From Rhodobacter sp. (GTDB taxonomy: Bacteria > Pseudomonadota > Alphaproteobacteria > Rhodobacterales > Rhodobacteraceae): a DNA stretch of 64,000 nt. The notes beneath the pieces were generated by a model, which was given only the letters and a program-made list of their open reading frames with translations, was not told the DNA's origin and did no database searches. Every line of letters starts with the position of its first letter. Positions within the stretch are counted from its first letter, which is position 1. Shown one piece after another: positions 1-7,750 of this stretch. The translations under genes and the position numbers were made by a program. The stretch is taken from the NCBI GenBank assembly GCA_030065095.1, contig JASJDP010000016.1, positions 248,001 through 312,000 on the forward strand, in the 5' to 3' direction.

Positions 1-2
1 CC

Positions 3-1532
3 GAACTGGCGGAGCGCGCCGCCGCCTGCGGATGCCGCGCGGCGCTGATTGCCTTGCCCTGGGCCCGGCACGTCCGGACCGAGATTGCGGCCCTGGACAT
101 CGTCGAGGCGGTGGACAGCCCGCATCTGGGCCTGGCGCTGAACTCCTTCTTTTCGCTTGCCGACGGCTCGCGGCCGGCGCGGCTGCGGGATATCCCCGGG
201 CACCGCCTGTTCCACGTTCAATTGCCCGACGCGCCTGCGCTCGGCTTCGACATCACCCGGCTGAAAGGCCATTTCAGCCTGCTGCCCGGTCAGGGCGGGC
301 TCAACCTCGCGGGGTTCGTGCGGGTCGTTGCGCGATCGGGCTATGACGGGCCCTGGTCGCTGGCCCGGGTCAGTGACACTGCCCGGGGCAGCCGCGAGAC
401 ATATGTGCGCGACGGCTTCCGGGCGCTTGTGTCGCTTCTGGACGAGGTCGCGCGTACAGAGCCCTCGGCTGAACGGCCGGTGCCCGACCTGCCGCAACGG
501 GTCTATCCCAAAGGCATCGAATTCATCGAGTTCGCGGTCGATGCGGCGTCACGCAAGGCGCTGACGGACATGCTGAAAACGCTTTGCTTCCGCAAGGAGC
601 GCCAGCATGTCTCGAAATCCGTCGAACTCTGGCGGCAGGGGGCGATCAATCTGGTCGTGAACTCGGAGGCCAAGGGATTTGCCGCTGACGCCTTTGCCGA
701 GCATGGGCCGTCGGTCTGCGACATGGGGCTGAGGGTCAGCGACGCGGACCAGACGGTCGCGCGGGCGACAAGGCTCGGCGCGCCTGCGTTTTCTCAACCC
801 GTCGGGACGGGCGAACTGGATATCCCAGCGATCAAGGGTGTCGGCGGCGGTGTCGTGCATTTCATCGACGAGAAATCCGATCTGCACCGGGTCTGGGATA
901 TCGAGTTCGATGCCGTACCCAAGGCCAAGGCGACGCCGCCGGCCGGCCTGCGCCGGATTGACCATGTCGCGCAGACCATGCGTTATCAGGACATGCAAAG
1001 CTGGCTCACCTATTACACCTCGACATTCGAGATGGAAAAGGCGCCGGTTGTCGACGTTGCCGATCCCTCGGGCGTCATTCTGTCCCAGGCGCTGGCCAGT
1101 CCCGAAGGAGAGGTCCGGCTGAACCTCAACGGAGCAGGCGAACGGCGCACCTTCGCCGGGGCCTTTCTGGCCGATCAGTTCGGCGCCGGCGTGCAGCACA
1201 TCGCCTTTCTGACCGATGACATCTTTGAGACGTCCGGGCATTTGGCCGACGCAGGCTTTGAGCGGCTGAAGATGCCGGCGAATTACTACAGGGATCTGGC
1301 CGTGACCTTTCCGCTGGACGCCGGCCTGATCGAACGGCTCCGTGCCGGGCATATCCTTTACGACCGGGACGGCGATGCCGAATACTTCCAGATTTACAGC
1401 GCGCCGATCTTTGGGGGGATCTTCTTTGAGGTGGTGCAGCGAAAAAGCGGTTACCAAGGGTACGGCGCGCGCAACGCGTCGATCCGGCTCGCGGCGCAGA
1501 TGCGGGACAGGCAGGAAAGGCGAAACGCATGA
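3..1532 (+). CDS. Sugar-isomerase-type TIM barrel fused to HPPD-like dioxygenase domain (QuiC type), 5' truncated
   Basis: The reading frame is open from the first bases of the window, so the true start lies upstream. A TTG at position 54 is only an internal codon. The first ~160 visible residues look like the C-terminal part of an AP-endonuclease-2/sugar phosphate isomerase barrel, ending near the GYDGPWSL motif. The rest is a vicinal-oxygen-chelate domain like 4-hydroxyphenylpyruvate dioxygenase. Its three expected iron ligands are visible: His in RIDHV, His in GVQHIAF and Glu in FFEVVQR. Proteins with this architecture include bacterial 3-dehydroshikimate dehydratases (QuiC), where the barrel does the dehydration and the role of the HPPD part is less clear. 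The stop overlaps the next gene by ATGA, so translation is probably coupled. The substrate here is inferred only from architecture and could be another cyclic polyol derivative. Confidence 0.75.
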   Translation, partial: ELAERAAACGCRAALIALPWARHVRTEIAALDIVEAVDSPHLGLALNSFFSLADGSRPARLRDIPGHRLFHVQLPDAPALGFDITRLKGHFSLLPGQGGLNLAGFVRVVARSGYDGPWSLARVSDTARGSRETYVRDGFRALVSLLDEVARTEPSAERPVPDLPQRVYPKGIEFIEFAVDAASRKALTDMLKTLCFRKERQHVSKSVELWRQGAINLVVNSEAKGFAADAFAEHGPSVCDMGLRVSDADQTVARATRLGAPAFSQPVGTGELDIPAIKGVGGGVVHFIDEKSDLHRVWDIEFDAVPKAKATPPAGLRRIDHVAQTMRYQDMQSWLTYYTSTFEMEKAPVVDVADPSGVILSQALASPEGEVRLNLNGAGERRTFAGAFLADQFGAGVQHIAFLTDDIFETSGHLADAGFERLKMPANYYRDLAVTFPLDAGLIERLRAGHILYDRDGDAEYFQIYSAPIFGGIFFEVVQRKSGYQGYGARNASIRLAAQMRDRQERRNA

Positions 1533-2341
1533 ATGAAGACGCAGATGCTGTCCGCGACTGGTGGCGCACGTCGATCATCGACATGGCCCCCGGGCGCATC
1601 GCCTTTCGCGGCCGACCGGTCGAGGATCTGATCGGCAACGTGAGTTTCGGCCAGATGATCTGGCTGATGACACGGGGCGACCTGCCGTCGCCTGCGCAGG
1701 CGGCGCTTTTGGAATGCGCGCTGGTGGCGGGCGTCGATCACGGTCCGCAGGCGCCCTCGATCGCCGCCGCGCGGATGGCTGCGACCTGTGGCGTCGGGCT
1801 CAACAACGTCATGGCGACGGGTGTCAACATGCTGGGCGATGTGCATGGCGGGGCAGGGGAGCAATGCGCCGAGCTGTATCTCGGCATTGCGGCGATGTTG
1901 GATGACGGCGCGGGTCTGAACACGGCGGTCCGCGACGGTATCGCCACCTGGCGCGAGACCTACGGCAAGATCATCTCGGGCTTCGGCCACCGCTTTCACA
2001 AACCCGTCGATCCGCGCGCGCCGCGCCTGATGGCACTGGTGCGCGCGGCGGCGGAGGCGGGCACGGTGTCGGGACGGTTCGCCGACATTGGCGAAGCCGT
2101 GCAGGCCGAGATCGGCCGGAGCCGCGGCACGAAGATCGCCATGAACATCGACGGCGCGACGGCCGTAATCTTTTGCGAGCTTGGCTTTCCGCCACCCCTG
2201 TCGCGCGGGCTCTTCTGCCTGTCGCGCTCGGTCGGGGTCCTTGCGCACGGCTGGGAACAGATGCAACAGGGCGGGCGCAACAAGGGGCCGATGCCACCGA
2301 AATTCCTGCCGACATACGAACCATTGGGGGACGATGACTGA
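1529..2341 (+). CDS. Citryl-CoA lyase-like, small citrate-synthase-fold protein
   Basis: This 270-residue protein is much shorter than citrate synthase (~430) but keeps the three catalytic regions of that fold. They are a GDVHGGAGEQ segment (first His), GFGHRFHKPVDPRAPR (second His followed by DPR) and a downstream NIDGATA segment (the Asp). Short homologues are usually annotated as citryl-CoA lyases, which cleave a 3-hydroxy-acyl-CoA into an acyl-CoA and an oxo-acid. The start ATG overlaps the preceding stop by 4 bases and the stop overlaps the next start by 8, placing it firmly in the operon. In this setting it could do a retro-Claisen or Claisen step on a CoA ester made by the downstream acylating aldehyde dehydrogenase. 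That link is inference, and citrate itself need not be the substrate. Confidence 0.7.
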   Translation: MNEDADAVRDWWRTSIIDMAPGRIAFRGRPVEDLIGNVSFGQMIWLMTRGDLPSPAQAALLECALVAGVDHGPQAPSIAAARMAATCGVGLNNVMATGVNMLGDVHGGAGEQCAELYLGIAAMLDDGAGLNTAVRDGIATWRETYGKIISGFGHRFHKPVDPRAPRLMALVRAAAEAGTVSGRFADIGEAVQAEIGRSRGTKIAMNIDGATAVIFCELGFPPPLSRGLFCLSRSVGVLAHGWEQMQQGGRNKGPMPPKFLPTYEPLGDDD

Positions 2342-3491
2342 GCCTGCGAAATCCTTCCGGGTGGGCCTGATCGGCACCGGTCGCATCAGCGACATCTATC
2401 TCAAGACATTGACCAAATACCCGCAGGTAAGCGTGGTTGCCTGCGGCAGCCTGAACCTCGACGAAAGCCGTGCCAAGGCCGAGGCCTACGGCGTGCCGCG
2501 TGTGGCAGCGCCCCGGGAGATCATTGCCGACCCAGAGATCGACGCGATCCTGAACCTGACAATTCCGGCGGCCCATGCCGGGGTCAGCATGGCCGCGCTG
2601 GCGGCGGGCAAGCACGTCTATTCCGAAAAGCCGCTGGTCAGCGATCTGGCCGATGGGCGGCGGGTGCTGGACCTTGCGGCAGAGAAAGGCCTGACGGTCG
2701 GCAATGCGCCCGATACCTGGTTGGGCGGGCGTTGGCAGACCATGCGCAAGCTGCTCGATCAGGGCGCCATCGGCCGGCCCACAGGCTGCGCCGCCTTCGT
2801 CGGCACCCATGGCACCGAGCGGCACAACCCAAACCCGGATTTCTATTACCAGATCGGCGGCGGCCCGATGCTGGACCTTGGGCCCTACTACCTGAGCGCC
2901 ATGGTCTTCCTCCTCGGCCCGGTCGTGCGCGTGGCAGGCATGGCCAACCGTGGCTTTGACCGCCGTATGATCGAAAACGGCCCGCGCCACGGCGCATGGA
3001 TGGAGGTCGAGGTCGACACCCACGTGCAGGGCATGCTGGAATTCGAAAGCGGCGCGATTGGATCGATCACCATGAGCTTCGACATCTGGGATAGCGAAAT
3101 GCCCCGCTTCGAGATCTACGGCACCGACGGCACGATCTGCATCCCCGATCCCGATCCGGTCTATGGCGCCAACCGGTTCGAGGGCGAGGTCTGGTATCGC
3201 ACCCGCGACACCGCGCGCTGGACCCATCAGCCGCGCCCGACGGGCCGTGACGTTTGGCAGGTGGCAGAGAATACCCACGGAATTAACGAGGATAGCCGCG
3301 GCATGGGCCTGATCGAGATGGCCGACGCGATTGTCCATGGCCGCAAACCCCGGTGCAGCGGAGAGCTTGCCTATCACGTGCTCGAAGTGATGACGGGTAT
3401 TCTCGACAGCCCCGCGCGCGGCGCTTTCGTCGAGATCGATAGCCGCCCCGACCGGCCCGGCATTCTGCCGACGAACTTCCCGGAAGCCTGA
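2334..3491 (+). CDS. Gfo/Idh/MocA family oxidoreductase (first copy)
   Basis: A 385-residue NAD(P)-dependent sugar or cyclitol dehydrogenase. The N-terminal Rossmann fold starts with GLIGTGRISD (residues ~11-20), and the family EKPL motif follows in HVYSEKPLVSD, its Lys being the usual catalytic residue. The C-terminal alpha/beta domain is complete. I chose the ATG at 2334, which overlaps the upstream stop in the arrangement ATGACTGA. A longer in-frame extension runs back inside the citryl-CoA lyase gene and is not credible. Members oxidise a ring or chain hydroxyl of sugars, inositols or related polyols. The neighbouring isomerase and second dehydrogenase support a carbohydrate or cyclitol substrate, but specificity cannot be read from sequence. 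Confidence 0.85.
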   Translation: MTEPAKSFRVGLIGTGRISDIYLKTLTKYPQVSVVACGSLNLDESRAKAEAYGVPRVAAPREIIADPEIDAILNLTIPAAHAGVSMAALAAGKHVYSEKPLVSDLADGRRVLDLAAEKGLTVGNAPDTWLGGRWQTMRKLLDQGAIGRPTGCAAFVGTHGTERHNPNPDFYYQIGGGPMLDLGPYYLSAMVFLLGPVVRVAGMANRGFDRRMIENGPRHGAWMEVEVDTHVQGMLEFESGAIGSITMSFDIWDSEMPRFEIYGTDGTICIPDPDPVYGANRFEGEVWYRTRDTARWTHQPRPTGRDVWQVAENTHGINEDSRGMGLIEMADAIVHGRKPRCSGELAYHVLEVMTGILDSPARGAFVEIDSRPDRPGILPTNFPEA

Positions 3492-3494
3492 CCC

Positions 3495-4151
3495 ATGCCG
3501 ATCCGTATCCTCGACATTGCCGAGCCGTTCTTCACCCTGCGCATCCTGAGCGACGAGGCCTCGCACCGGATCGGCGGCAAGACCATCGTGCTGAACCTGT
3601 CGGACACACCGGTCCGCGTCCGCGACCAAAGGCTCGGCGCGCTGCAATCGGTGATCCTGAAGGACACCGACATTCACGACATCGCCCATGCCGTTCTGGT
3701 CGGACGCTTCGCCGACCACGCCGACGAGGCCGCCCTGATGGCGCAAATCCGCGAAACCTGGCCGTCGGCGTTCGAGGTGCGCGTCGAAGAACGTTTGCGC
3801 GGCATCGCGCACTACATGTCCCCCAAGGTTTGGGTGGGGCGGTTCGGCTTCACGCTGTATCATTCCGCGTCGGTGCCGCTGAATGTCGGGTTGCACCGTG
3901 ACCACGCCTTCTGCCCGGTGCCCGGCTTTCGCGAGGTCCACACCCAGATCATGGGGTTCGGCAAGATGCAGCAGTGCCGCGAACGGGATGTGGCGACGCT
4001 CTATCTCGAAGAGCCGATGGCCCCCGGCACCACCCATCGCCCGATGTATGATGCGGAAGGCAATTACCCCTGGCATCAGTTCGAGACGATCACGCCGTCG
4101 GTCTTCATGGCGGTCGAGATGCTGCCCGACGGCGCGATGCCGCCGGCCTGA
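3495..4151 (+). CDS. Cupin-like protein of unknown function
   Basis: A 218-residue soluble protein that I do not recognise as a named family. Its second half has the look of a metal-binding cupin. There is a His cluster in GLHRDHAFCP, then FREVHTQIMG, then a Glu-rich strand (TLYLEEPM), and later another His and Glu in PWHQFETI. It begins 4 bases after the preceding stop, and its own stop is embedded in the Shine-Dalgarno of the next gene, so it is an operon member. Sugar-acid isomerases, epimerases and lyases of the cupin fold are common in such operons, so an isomerase or lyase role is plausible but unproven. No signal peptide or membrane segment is seen. Confidence 0.6.
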   Translation: MPIRILDIAEPFFTLRILSDEASHRIGGKTIVLNLSDTPVRVRDQRLGALQSVILKDTDIHDIAHAVLVGRFADHADEAALMAQIRETWPSAFEVRVEERLRGIAHYMSPKVWVGRFGFTLYHSASVPLNVGLHRDHAFCPVPGFREVHTQIMGFGKMQQCRERDVATLYLEEPMAPGTTHRPMYDAEGNYPWHQFETITPSVFMAVEMLPDGAMPPA

Positions 4152-4163
4152 AGGAGTTTGACC

Positions 4164-5345
4164 ATGCTCTTGCCGAAGATATTCGACTTCGACGGCCCCT
4201 TTCCGCGCCTGTCGCGCCGACTGCGTCTGGGCGTCGTGGGCGGCGGACGCATCGCGGGCCTCCAGGCCACCGCCGCGCGGATGACCGGCCGCTGGCAGGT
4301 GGCGGCAGGCGCGTTTTCGTCTGATCCCGCGCGAGCCAAGGCGGCGGCCGGCGATTGGTTCCTGCCCGAGGACCGCTGCTACACCTCGTTCGAAGAAATG
4401 GCGCGGGCCGAGACCACCCGGCCGGATGGCGTCGATGCGGTGATGATCACCACGCCGAACCACGTCCATTTCACCGCCGCCAGGGCCTTTCTGGAGGCCG
4501 GCATCGATGTGTTGTGCGACAAGCCCCTGACCAACGAAGTCGCCGAGGCCGAGGACCTGACCCGTCTTGCGGATGCGTCCGGTTGCGTCTTTGGCGTCTC
4601 ATACACGATGTCCTGCTTTCCGATGATCCGGCAGGCACGCGAGATCGTGGCGGGCGGCGGCATCGGCCGGATCAACCAGATCCATGTGGAGTTTCTGCAG
4701 GACTGGATGACGCCCGACGGCGTGGCCGACGCGCCGCACGTGAAGTGGCGGCTGGATCCGGCAAAGTCCGGCCGGACGAGCTGCGTCGGCGACATCGGCA
4801 CCCATGCGGCGCATCTGGCTCAGTTCGTCAGCCATCTGAACCTGACCGACCTGCGCGCCGAATTCCACGTCTGCGGCGGACCCAAGCCGCTCGAGGACAC
4901 TGCGTTCATGATGACGCGCTACGCTGGCGACGTGCCCGGCACCTTGATGTGCACGCGCCTCGCGCCCGGCAATCGCGGCGGGCTGCGGCTGCGCGTCTTC
5001 GGCTCGGAGGGGGGGCTGGAATGGGATCTGGAACAATCCGAGCGGCTGAAATTCAATCGCTTCGGCGAGCCGGACCGCGTCGTCAGCCGTGGTCACGGGC
5101 ATGGTGTCAGCCCAAGCGTCGAACGGCTGATCCGCACTGCGCGCGGTTTTCCCGAGGGCATCATCGAGGCCTGGGGCAATCTTTATACCGAATTCGCGAT
5201 GGCGGTCGCGGCGCGGTGCGACGGGCGCGATCTGCCCGAGGGCTGGCTGGACATGCCGCGTGTCCGGGACGGGGCAGCGGGCGTGCGCTTTATCGACGCC
5301 AGCGTGCGCTCGAACGAGGCAAACGGTGCATGGGTATCAATCTAA
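4164..5345 (+). CDS. Gfo/Idh/MocA family oxidoreductase (second copy)
   Basis: A second NAD(P)-dependent dehydrogenase of the same superfamily, about 393 residues. It has a Rossmann start RLGVVGGGRIAG near residues 20-31, a CDKPLTNEV motif in place of EKPL (the catalytic-type Lys is kept) and a full C-terminal domain with a VGDIGTHAAHL segment. The start is the ATG at 4164, seven bases after a strong AAGGAG at 4151-4156. A TTG six bases upstream is less likely. It is only distantly similar to the copy at 2334, so the two probably act on successive or related intermediates. It is the last gene before the AT-rich palindrome and ends the first block of the operon. Confidence 0.85.
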   Translation: MLLPKIFDFDGPFPRLSRRLRLGVVGGGRIAGLQATAARMTGRWQVAAGAFSSDPARAKAAAGDWFLPEDRCYTSFEEMARAETTRPDGVDAVMITTPNHVHFTAARAFLEAGIDVLCDKPLTNEVAEAEDLTRLADASGCVFGVSYTMSCFPMIRQAREIVAGGGIGRINQIHVEFLQDWMTPDGVADAPHVKWRLDPAKSGRTSCVGDIGTHAAHLAQFVSHLNLTDLRAEFHVCGGPKPLEDTAFMMTRYAGDVPGTLMCTRLAPGNRGGLRLRVFGSEGGLEWDLEQSERLKFNRFGEPDRVVSRGHGHGVSPSVERLIRTARGFPEGIIEAWGNLYTEFAMAVAARCDGRDLPEGWLDMPRVRDGAAGVRFIDASVRSNEANGAWVSI

Positions 5346-5362
5346 GGCAACGGCAGGGAAAT

Positions 5363-5401
5363 TGATAATTTACAAAATATCAGTTATTTTGTAAATTATC
5401 A
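5363..5401. promoter_or_regulatory. 39-bp AT-rich palindrome, probable operator
   Basis: Two 17-base arms (5363-5379 and 5385-5401) are exact reverse complements around the 5-base centre TCAGT. The left arm is TGATAATTTACAAAATA. The stretch is almost pure A/T in a GC-rich genome, sits between two same-direction catabolic genes and has no poly-T tail outside the repeat. A dimeric-repressor operator with an internal promoter therefore fits better than a Rho-independent terminator. No regulator gene lies next to it in the window. Confidence 0.6.
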
Positions 5402-5439
5402 GGCATGGACCGCGACGACCGAGTCGGGAGGTGCGTCAC

Positions 5440-6315
5440 ATGCCGAAATTGCAGCACCACCATGGTGATCCGCTCTACTCGTTGGCACATCTGACGCTGA
5501 TCAACTGCACGCCGGCCGAATTGGTCTATGTCGCGGCCCGCGCCGGATATGATGCGGTCAGCCCCCGGTTCATCGCGATGAACGTGCCCGGCGAGTTCCG
5601 CCACTTGCCGCTGGCGCCCGACCAGGTGCACGCCACGAAGACGGCGCTCGCGACCACCGGGCTCGGCGTGCTTGACATCGAATTGGCGCGGATCACCGAA
5701 GATTGCGACCCACGGGATTTCAAGGCGGCACTTGAACTGGGCGGGGAACTGGGCGCGCGCCACATGATCATGTCGGCCTGGACCCAGACCCGCGACGACC
5801 GCGCATTCCTGATCGATGTCTATGCCGGGACCTGCGATCTTGCCGCGCCCTACGGCCTGACCGTCGACCTGGAATTCCCGTCCTTCTCGCGCCTGCGCAC
5901 GCTGGACGAGGCGCTCGATATCGTACGGGCGGCCGACCGGCCCAACGGCGGCATTCTGGTCGATACGCTTTATCTCCATCTCAGCCGCGTGGACATCGGC
6001 GAGTTGCTGCACGTTCCGCCCGAATGGCTGCACTTTCTGCACATCTCCGACTGCCTGCCCGGCATCGCCGATACGCGCGCAGGCATGATCCAGTTGGCAC
6101 GCGACGCGCGGCTATATCCCGGCGAAGGCTGGATCGACTTTGCGGGCATTGTCGAACGCTGTCCGCCGATGAACTACTCGATCGAACTGCCCAACGAAGC
6201 CCGCGTGGCCGAACTGGGTTTCGAAGAACATGCCCGCCGGTGCCTGACGCATGCCAAGGCGACCTTTGGCGAGGTCCGATCCAAACGTCGCGGCACACAG
6301 CGGCTCGCGGCCTGA
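5440..6315 (+). CDS. Sugar phosphate isomerase/epimerase family TIM-barrel protein
   Basis: About 291 residues with the AP-endonuclease-2/xylose-isomerase-like barrel pattern. There are metal-binding type acidic residues in the VDLEFPSFSR strand, a LHFLHISDC strand, and a C-terminal GEGWIDFAGIVERC segment typical of the family. The ATG at 5440 is preceded by GGGAGG at 5427-5432; a GTG at 5431 would overlap that ribosome site and is less likely. Family members isomerise, epimerise or dehydrate sugars, inositols and keto-cyclitols (IolE, IolI and QuiC are relatives). It is the first gene after the palindrome and is followed within 26 bases by the aldehyde dehydrogenase. Confidence 0.8.
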   Translation: MPKLQHHHGDPLYSLAHLTLINCTPAELVYVAARAGYDAVSPRFIAMNVPGEFRHLPLAPDQVHATKTALATTGLGVLDIELARITEDCDPRDFKAALELGGELGARHMIMSAWTQTRDDRAFLIDVYAGTCDLAAPYGLTVDLEFPSFSRLRTLDEALDIVRAADRPNGGILVDTLYLHLSRVDIGELLHVPPEWLHFLHISDCLPGIADTRAGMIQLARDARLYPGEGWIDFAGIVERCPPMNYSIELPNEARVAELGFEEHARRCLTHAKATFGEVRSKRRGTQRLAA

Positions 6316-6340
6316 ACCAGATGAACGAAGGGAGTGCCAA

Positions 6341-7750
6341 ATGGCACGAGAACTGACCGAAGACGAACGCGCATTGGCCGCAGACATGCTGGCGCGTGCC
6401 CGGGCCGCGATGGCCGAAATCGGGGACTGGAGCCAGCCTCGGCTGGATCGGCTGAGCCAGGCCATCGCCTGGTATGCGGGCAACGAAAGAACGTTCACCC
6501 GGCTGGCAGAGCAGGGCGTCGACGAAAGCGGCATCGGCGACCGCGCCGGCCGTCCGGGCAAGCGTTTCAAGATCCACATGGTTCTGCGCGATGTTTTGCG
6601 GACCCCGTCGACCGGGATTGTCGAGGTGGACGAGGCGCGCGGGCTGGTCAAATACGCCAAACCCGCCGGCGTGATCGCCTCGCTCATACCGATGACCAAC
6701 CCGGCGATGACGCCGCCGGTGACGGGCGTATCCTCGGCCAATGCGCGCAACGCGGTGATCTTCTCCCCTCACCCTCGCACCGCTCGAACGACCTTCGGGA
6801 TGGTCGATGTTATGCGCGCCGCCTGCCGGGCCGCGGGCGCGCCCGAGGACCTGTTTCAGTCGATCCGCAATCCTTCGATCCCACTCACGCAGCATCTGAT
6901 GGCCATCTGCGATCTGACGCTCGCCACGGGCGGCAAGCCGATGGTGCAGGCGGCCTATTCAAGCGGCAGGCCGGCCTATGGCGTCGGCGCGGGCAATTCC
7001 TCCATCGTCATAGACGAGACCGCCGATATCGAGATCGCGGCGCGGAATACACGCATTTCCAAAACCTCCGATTTCGGGTCGGGCTGTTCGGCGGATGGCA
7101 ATATCATCATCCAACGCAGCATCTACGATGACATGGTTGCCGCGCTTCAAGCCGAGGGCGGATACCTGTGCAGCGACGCGGAAAAGGCGCTTCTGGAAAA
7201 GGCCATGTGGGATGAATTGGGCAACCGCACCTTCCCGACCATCGCCTGTCGTCCGCAACGGACGGCGGATGTGGCCGGTTTTTCAATCCCCAAGGACCGC
7301 ACGTTCCTGATGGTCGAAAACCAGGGCCAAATCGGGCCGCAGCACAAGTTCAGCCAGGAGAAGCTGACAACGCTGATGGCGCTTTATCACTTCGAGACCT
7401 TTGACGACGCCCTGGACACCGTGCGCCGGATTTACGAGACGGGCGGAAAGGGCCACTCCTGCGGCATCTACAGCCACGACGACGACCACATCGACCGGCT
7501 TGCGCGCCTGGCTCCGGTCAGCCGGATGATGGTGCGCCAGCCGCAGTCAAAGGCCAATGCGGGCGCCTGGACCAACGGCATGCCGATGACCAGTTCGCTG
7601 GGCTGCGGCATCTGGGGCGGCAACATCACCAACGAGAACGTCACCATGAAGCACATGATGAATTACACCTGGGTCAGCCGCCCGATCCCGGAGGATCGCC
7701 CCTCGGAAGAAGAACTCTTCGGTGAGTTTTTCGGGCGGGAGGTCGCGTGA
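6341..7750 (+). CDS. CoA-acylating aldehyde dehydrogenase, sulfoacetaldehyde dehydrogenase (SauS)-like
   Basis: A 469-residue member of the acylating aldehyde dehydrogenases (PduP/EutE/SauS side of the superfamily). The catalytic Cys is Cys249 in SDFGSGCSADGN, and conserved C-terminal segments such as GCGIWGGN and MNYTWVSRPIP recall the sulfoacetaldehyde dehydrogenase group. The reaction would be aldehyde + CoA + NAD(P)+ giving acyl-CoA. The start ATG at 6341 follows GAAGGGAG. Its TGA overlaps the ThDP enzyme start in a TGATG junction, suggesting that the ThDP enzyme makes the aldehyde that this enzyme captures. No sulfonate transporter or other sulfonate gene is seen, so the sulfonate assignment is by similarity only. 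Confidence 0.8.
   Translation: MARELTEDERALAADMLARARAAMAEIGDWSQPRLDRLSQAIAWYAGNERTFTRLAEQGVDESGIGDRAGRPGKRFKIHMVLRDVLRTPSTGIVEVDEARGLVKYAKPAGVIASLIPMTNPAMTPPVTGVSSANARNAVIFSPHPRTARTTFGMVDVMRAACRAAGAPEDLFQSIRNPSIPLTQHLMAICDLTLATGGKPMVQAAYSSGRPAYGVGAGNSSIVIDETADIEIAARNTRISKTSDFGSGCSADGNIIIQRSIYDDMVAALQAEGGYLCSDAEKALLEKAMWDELGNRTFPTIACRPQRTADVAGFSIPKDRTFLMVENQGQIGPQHKFSQEKLTTLMALYHFETFDDALDTVRRIYETGGKGHSCGIYSHDDDHIDRLARLAPVSRMMVRQPQSKANAGAWTNGMPMTSSLGCGIWGGNITNENVTMKHMMNYTWVSRPIPEDRPSEEELFGEFFGREVA

Noticed and set aside
1971-4469. 832-codon open frame on the minus strand opposite the citryl-CoA lyase-like and dehydrogenase genes
   Set aside because: Arg/His/Gly-rich chance frame in GC-rich DNA; the opposite strand holds recognisable enzymes with ribosome sites.
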